Positions 5,356 through 9,223 of a stretch of DNA of 9,223 bases are shown in pieces. The stretch's first letter is position 1, and the number at the start of each line of letters is the position of its first letter. The stretch lies in assembly GCA_007121175.1 (NCBI GenBank), contig SKMG01000313.1, positions 1 through 9,223 on the forward strand, given 5' to 3'. Made by a program: the position numbers and the translations under genes. The notes beneath the pieces are model-generated. The model did no database searches and had not been told where the DNA came from. It saw nothing but the letters and a program-made list of their open reading frames with translations. This DNA comes from Trueperaceae bacterium (GTDB lineage Bacteria; Deinococcota; Deinococci; Deinococcales; Trueperaceae).

Positions 5356-8234
5356 CACGACGGCGCGAGCGCGTCAGCCAGGGCCTGCCGTTGGCGGCGT
5401 AGGCGCCCGCTCAGTGCGCTGATCGCGCCGCCGCTGCGCACCATCACCAGCGCCTGGCTGCCGTGCCCAAGTGGCGCGAGCAGTGCATGTGCCTCGCCGA
5501 GGACCAGTTCCACGAGTTCGGGCGCGTCGCCGAGCGGCTCGGCCAAGCTGTCCCAGCTGTGCGCGGCGTCGCGCAGCGCCGCGAGCAGCGGCGTGGCGTC
5601 GAGCGAACCCAGGTCGCCCGCTCGCACGGCGCCGTCAGCGCCGATCACCGCCGCGGCCACCACGTCGTCGAGGTCTCGGAGCTCAGCGAGCAGCGCCTGC
5701 AGCGGCGCATCGCGGGCCATGCCAGGGTCGCCGGTTCGCTCCCGCTCCTCGGCGGCGTTCGAGCGGACGTTCGAGCGGGCGTTCGAGCCCGCGTCCGAGC
5801 CGACGCCGTCGTCCGCTGGCTCTGCGTCCAGGGCGTCGAAGCCGGCGAGCATGTCGTCGAGCAGGTTGCCCGCCACCAGCTGGTCGGCGACCGCCCGGGT
5901 CGCCTCGTACGCCTTCGCGAGGCGCTCCAGCAGCCGCTCCGATCCCGCGAGTGCGCGCTCGAGCTGGTGCTGCAAGCCCGGCGAGACCCGCGACAAGGCG
6001 GCGCGCTGCGAATCGAGATGCGTCAGCACGCGGCGCACGGTCGCAACGTCGTCGTTGTTGAGCCGCTCGACCTGCTCGAAGGTCGCCAGCGCGGCGTCCA
6101 GCCTGGGGCCGAAGCGCTCCAGGCGATCGCGCAACTGGGCCTCGACGAGTTCGAGCGCCGCTTCAGCGCCCAAGAGCGCGCGGTCGGCGAGGCCGTTGCC
6201 GCCGAGCGCGTCGCGCGCCTCGTCGAGCGCCTGGGCGAGCGCCGGCAGTCCCGGCACGCCCGCCGACTCGAGCCTGGCGTGGGCGTGCTGCAGCCGTTGC
6301 CAGCGCGCCTGGTCCCGCTCCCGCGCGCGCTCGCGCTCCTCGGCGACGAGCTCCCGCAGCTGTGAGAGGTCGCTGAAGCGCCCGGCCTCGAGTTGCCGGG
6401 CGGCGTTCTGCAGCGCCCGCAGGATGCTCGTGCTGCTCACCTCACCGGCCTGCTTGCCGAGGGCGTCGAGCTGGCGCGCGTGCTCGGTCACGGCGTCCGC
6501 ATGGAGCTGGTCGATCAGCGAAGAGAGCGCCACCGCGTGGGCGTCGCTCAAGCCTTCACGATCGAGGGCGTCGGCTACCTCGCGCCGCAAGACCACGGTC
6601 CTGGCGCGCAGCGCCGGCAGGTCCGGCAGCGCCGTCAGTCGGGCGCCCAGCTCTCGCAAGCGAGCGTGCAGGCGCTCTTGGTCGCCGTCGGCGCGCTCGG
6701 CGAGCGCGTGCTCCCAGCGCTGTTCGACGTGCTGCGCCTGCTCGACCGCGCGATCGTCGAGCCGGTCCTCGGCCTCCGCCGCGCGGACCGCCTCGAGCGC
6801 CGCGTGCAGCGCCTGTCGCGGCGCGACGAGACCGTAGGTGTCGGCGCCTGGATCGCGCTCGCTGGCCTGGACCAGGCGTTCGAGCACCGCCCGCTGCTGG
6901 CGTCGCCGGGCGGCCTGATGCGCGCGGACATCGGCTTCGCGGCGTGAGCGCTCCTCGGCGCGCTCGACCGCACTACGCTGTCGCTCGCGCAGCGCGATCA
7001 CGTCAGCGAAGGGCGGCAGCCCCTCCTGGAGCACGTCGAGCGCCACCGTGACGGCGCGCTCGAGGCCGGCGTCCTCCTCGCCCAGCTCACCGAGCTGTTC
7101 AGAGAGCGCCTCGAGCTCCTGTCTCAGATGAGTTCGCTGGGTGCTGGTGGCGTCGTCGAGCGCTCGACGTAGCGCCTCGAGCTCTCCACCCAGCGTCCGC
7201 TCGTGGTCCAACTCTGCGCGGGCAGCCCAGAAGCGCCCGGTGAGCGACGGCAGGTAACGCAGCAGCTCCGCATGGTGCGTCTCGAGCGCATCGAGCTGCT
7301 TGCGCTCGGCGTCGACGTCGAGTCGGCGCAGCCGCTCGCTCGCCTCGGGGGTCAGCAGCGCCGCATCGATGCTGACCGGGGCCAGTTCGTCGTCGGCGGA
7401 GCCGACCTCCGCCGGCCCGCCGACTGGCGTGGGCTCGGAGGCACGCCCCGCAGCCGGCACCGCCACGCTCGTCTCCATCAGCTTGCGCAGATCTCTCGCG
7501 AGGCTGGCGGCGCGCTGGACTTCACCCTCGGCGAGCTCCCGGTCGCGTTGCGCTTGGCGGATCTGCCCGATCAGCGCCTCGAGGCGCCGAACGCGCGGGC
7601 CGCCCAGCGACGTCACGATCTCGAGCGACTCCTCGAGCTCGCCGAGCTCGCGGGCCTGGAGCACGAGTTGGTCCTCGAGCTTCTGCTCGACCAGCTGCAG
7701 CTGGTCTGCGGCCTCGCCCAGGCTGGCCGTGGCGTCGCGGCCGGCACTCGACTCCTGCTCGGCGACCTGGATCAGCGCTCGCAGCTTGCGGACCTCGGGC
7801 CAGTCGAAGTAGAGGTTGAACGGCCTCAGCGCTGCGCGCAGGGCATCGATCCGCGCTCGCGTGGCCGCGTGGCGGTCCTCGCCAGCAGCGTCGCCGGCGT
7901 CGACGAGCTCCCTGGAGCGGGCGTCGGCATCCGTCGCAGCGGGCTCCCCATGGTCGACCGGAGCCAGCTGCTCCTCCGCCCGTCCCGCCGCCTGCGCCGT
8001 GATGCGCTCACGGAACGCGGTCACCGCCGACCGCGCCTGCTCCCCGGGCATCAGCGTCTGCAGATGGCGGAAGGCGAACTCCGTGAGCACGGTCTCGACG
8101 TCCTCGAGCGCCATGTCTGCGGGGGCGCGACCCGCCTTCGTCAGGCCCTCGCGCAGCACCAGCGACACGACCCTCGGCGCGAGGGCCGACTCCAGCGCTT
8201 CGACGGTCGCCTGGTAGATACGGTTCGGCTTCAT
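5355..8234 (-). CDS. Large coiled-coil protein with C-terminal Roadblock/LC7-like domain
   Basis: No named family was recognised for the whole 959-residue protein. Residues 1-80 look like a compact helical module (IYQATVEALESALAPRVV and ELTEFAFRHLQ-like helices). A charged Ala/Asp/Gly linker follows (about 83-125). Residues 126-255 and 296-790 are dominated by Leu, Glu, Arg, Ala and Gln with heptad-like spacing, typical of long coiled coils, interrupted near 256-290 by a Pro/Gly/Ser-rich break. Residues 808-842 form a second linker with a tetrapeptide repeat. Residues 843-957 fit the Roadblock/LC7 pattern: LDDVVAAAVIGADGAV, then a helix, then VELVLGEAHALLAPLGHGSQALVMV and a last helix. In MglB this fold regulates a small GTPase; none is encoded here. 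No signal peptide or membrane segment is seen, so it is probably cytoplasmic. GAGGAG sits only two bases before the ATG. It lies 53 bases after the membrane-protein gene. Confidence 0.8.
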   Translation of the reverse strand: MKPNRIYQATVEALESALAPRVVSLVLREGLTKAGRAPADMALEDVETVLTEFAFRHLQTLMPGEQARSAVTAFRERITAQAAGRAEEQLAPVDHGEPAATDADARSRELVDAGDAAGEDRHAATRARIDALRAALRPFNLYFDWPEVRKLRALIQVAEQESSAGRDATASLGEAADQLQLVEQKLEDQLVLQARELGELEESLEIVTSLGGPRVRRLEALIGQIRQAQRDRELAEGEVQRAASLARDLRKLMETSVAVPAAGRASEPTPVGGPAEVGSADDELAPVSIDAALLTPEASERLRRLDVDAERKQLDALETHHAELLRYLPSLTGRFWAARAELDHERTLGGELEALRRALDDATSTQRTHLRQELEALSEQLGELGEEDAGLERAVTVALDVLQEGLPPFADVIALRERQRSAVERAEERSRREADVRAHQAARRRQQRAVLERLVQASERDPGADTYGLVAPRQALHAALEAVRAAEAEDRLDDRAVEQAQHVEQRWEHALAERADGDQERLHARLRELGARLTALPDLPALRARTVVLRREVADALDREGLSDAHAVALSSLIDQLHADAVTEHARQLDALGKQAGEVSSTSILRALQNAARQLEAGRFSDLSQLRELVAEERERARERDQARWQRLQHAHARLESAGVPGLPALAQALDEARDALGGNGLADRALLGAEAALELVEAQLRDRLERFGPRLDAALATFEQVERLNNDDVATVRRVLTHLDSQRAALSRVSPGLQHQLERALAGSERLLERLAKAYEATRAVADQLVAGNLLDDMLAGFDALDAEPADDGVGSDAGSNARSNVRSNAAEERERTGDPGMARDAPLQALLAELRDLDDVVAAAVIGADGAVRAGDLGSLDATPLLAALRDAAHSWDSLAEPLGDAPELVELVLGEAHALLAPLGHGSQALVMVRSGGAISALSGRLRRQRQALADALAPS
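5757..5804. repeat. 12-bp tandem repeat, four units, in the linker before the Roadblock-like domain
   Basis: Four consecutive units, GTTCGAGCGGAC, GTTCGAGCGGGC, GTTCGAGCCCGC and GTCCGAGCCGAC, are found on the plus strand. On the coding strand they encode the tetrapeptides GSDA, GSNA, RSNV and RSNA (about residues 812-827). The units are in frame and diverge mainly at their ends. Confidence 0.9.
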
Positions 8235-8287
8235 TGCTCCTCGGGTTGGGCCGCCGCCAAGGCGGTCGGGCGGCGACGGCTACGGCT
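8235..8287 (-). promoter_or_regulatory. 53-bp spacer carrying the ribosome binding site of the coiled-coil gene
   Basis: On the minus strand the spacer ends GAGGAGCA-ATG, a strong Shine-Dalgarno core but with only two bases between the GAGGAG and the start, shorter than usual. A small GC-rich inverted repeat (CCGCC-AA-GGCGG on the plus strand, 8254-8265) lies in it without a following T-run, so it is not a convincing terminator. No -10 element was seen. Confidence 0.4.
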
Positions 8288-9220
8288 CTAGTCTTCGTCC
8301 CAATCGATCGACTCGCTGGTGGCACCGGCGCGGGCCGCCGTACGGGTCGCGGTGCGGGTGGTGGTGACACTGGTCGCCTTGCTTCGCGGGCGCCGGCGCC
8401 CGATCAGGCCGAACTGGGCGCAGATGCCGTAGAGCCCGCCAATCGCGAAGATGACGGCGAGCACCGAGATGGCGGTCCAGGCCGCATGCCCCATGGTACC
8501 CGAGAAGGGGGAGAGCGCCGCGAGCGTGCGCAGGACGTCGATCTGGGCGAACTCGACGAGCAACACCGACAGCCCCACGAGCCCTTCGAAGAGTGCCGGC
8601 AGCAGCAGCAAGAACAGTGCGATCCCGACGAGTTGCCAGTTGCGGTTGCCGCCGCCGAAGGCGAGGTTGGAGAGGGCGAGCGGGATCAACGCCAAGAGGC
8701 CCAGGGCCACGAGCACGATGGCGCGCGGCAGGCCAGACCAGATCTGCATCGTCTGACGGGCTCCGGTGAAGAGCGGGGACTCGGCGGTGCCGGCCAGGGC
8801 GCGTCGGGCTGTGTCCACCTGCCCCGCGGCCACGGCGACGTCGCTGGTGCGCAGCCCCGGCTCGCTGATCAGCTGCCGCAGCAGGCTCGAGGTGTCGGCG
8901 TCGAGCATCGCGAAGCGGGCCCGCACGACGTTCGACAGCAGCGCGTCGTAGCGCTCCGAGGCCTGGCTGAGGGCGCGCTTGGCGGCCGGCTCGTCGCCGC
9001 GCTGGGCGGCGGCGAGCGCGTCGGCGACAGGTGCCGCGACCGCATCGCCGACCTGGGAGAGGCGCGCGAAGCCGGCGTCGAGCAGCGTCTCGGCCAGCGC
9101 CTGGCGTTGGGGTAGGTCGACGCCGGCGGCCGCGAGGTCGCGCTCGAGCGGTTCGAGGCGGGCCTGGCGCAGGTCCGCCTCGACTTCGAGTCGGAAGGCG
9201 GCGAGGTCGGCCTGGCTCAT
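8288..9220 (-). CDS. Multi-pass membrane protein of unknown function
   Basis: No family was recognised. The 310-residue product has a long soluble helical N-terminal part (1-155), Ala/Leu/Arg/Glu/Asp-rich and without a signal peptide. It then has hydrophobic segments at about 165-188 (IVLVALGLLALIPLAL), 195-225 (a long stretch broken by Pro209 and Glu212, possibly one kinked or two short helices) and 247-270 (ISVLAVIFAIGGLYG). After the last segment come GRRRPRS, a Thr/Arg/Ala-rich tail and an acidic end (SESIDWDED); the arginines suggest a cytoplasmic C-terminus. The ATG is three bases from the window edge and the frame is still open there, so the true start may lie further upstream and no ribosome binding site can be judged. 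It precedes the coiled-coil gene by 53 bases on the same strand, suggesting cotranscription and perhaps a membrane partner for that protein. Confidence 0.8.
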   Translation of the reverse strand: MSQADLAAFRLEVEADLRQARLEPLERDLAAAGVDLPQRQALAETLLDAGFARLSQVGDAVAAPVADALAAAQRGDEPAAKRALSQASERYDALLSNVVRARFAMLDADTSSLLRQLISEPGLRTSDVAVAAGQVDTARRALAGTAESPLFTGARQTMQIWSGLPRAIVLVALGLLALIPLALSNLAFGGGNRNWQLVGIALFLLLLPALFEGLVGLSVLLVEFAQIDVLRTLAALSPFSGTMGHAAWTAISVLAVIFAIGGLYGICAQFGLIGRRRPRSKATSVTTTRTATRTAARAGATSESIDWDED

Positions 9221-9223
9221 CAG

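Noticed and set aside
8254..8265. CCGCC-AA-GGCGG inverted repeat as a terminator
   Set aside because: Two-base loop, five-base stem and no T-run on the transcribed strand; likely a chance feature of GC-rich DNA.
5463..8291. Plus-strand frames of 300-414 codons opposite the coiled-coil gene
   Set aside because: Compositionally skewed Ser/Ala/Arg translations mirroring the coiled-coil codons; no ribosome binding sites or domains.

Overview
This window is GC-rich chromosomal DNA in which every credible gene lies on the minus strand, so it is transcribed from the right end towards the left. The reading order is: a membrane protein of unknown function, a 959-residue coiled-coil protein ending in a Roadblock/LC7-like domain, tsaE, tsaB, mreB, a secreted S55 (SpoIVB-like) protein, lpxD, and the first 107 codons of lpxC, which runs off the left edge. 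Apart from a 118-bp gap before mreB, a 53-bp gap before the coiled-coil gene and a 22-bp gap before tsaE, the genes abut or overlap. No RNA genes, CRISPR arrays, insertion sequences or clear rho-independent terminators were seen.

The organism must be diderm with lipid A, because LpxD and LpxC act in succession in the Raetz pathway. The order lpxD-lpxC resembles, from memory, diderm Firmicutes clusters rather than the usual proteobacterial arrangement. The C-terminal half of MreB (GRDLINGLPKTI, AENPTDCVALGTG) also reads more like Gram-positive/Terrabacteria MreB than E. coli MreB. A high-GC diderm of the Terrabacteria type is a reasonable inference, but taxonomy cannot be settled from this window.

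Right part (about 5355-9223): two unassigned genes, a three- or four-helix membrane protein and a very long helical protein with a Roadblock/LC7-like C-terminus. They are probably cotranscribed and are the most likely place for an undescribed system, perhaps a membrane-anchored scaffold. Middle part (4252-5332): tsaE and tsaB, two partners of the t6A tRNA-modification machinery. Left part (1-4133): mreB, the S55 protein, lpxD and lpxC, joined by TGATG, a 14-bp overlap and GTGA. This is a tight envelope-biogenesis unit in which an S55 protein replaces the mreC/mreD genes that usually follow mreB.

The two strongest leads are the S55 protein and the coiled-coil/Roadblock protein. In the S55 protein the serine half of the domain precedes the histidine half, the reverse of B. 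subtilis SpoIVB, and two supporting active-site residues appear to be replaced. The coiled-coil/Roadblock protein is paired with the membrane protein upstream.
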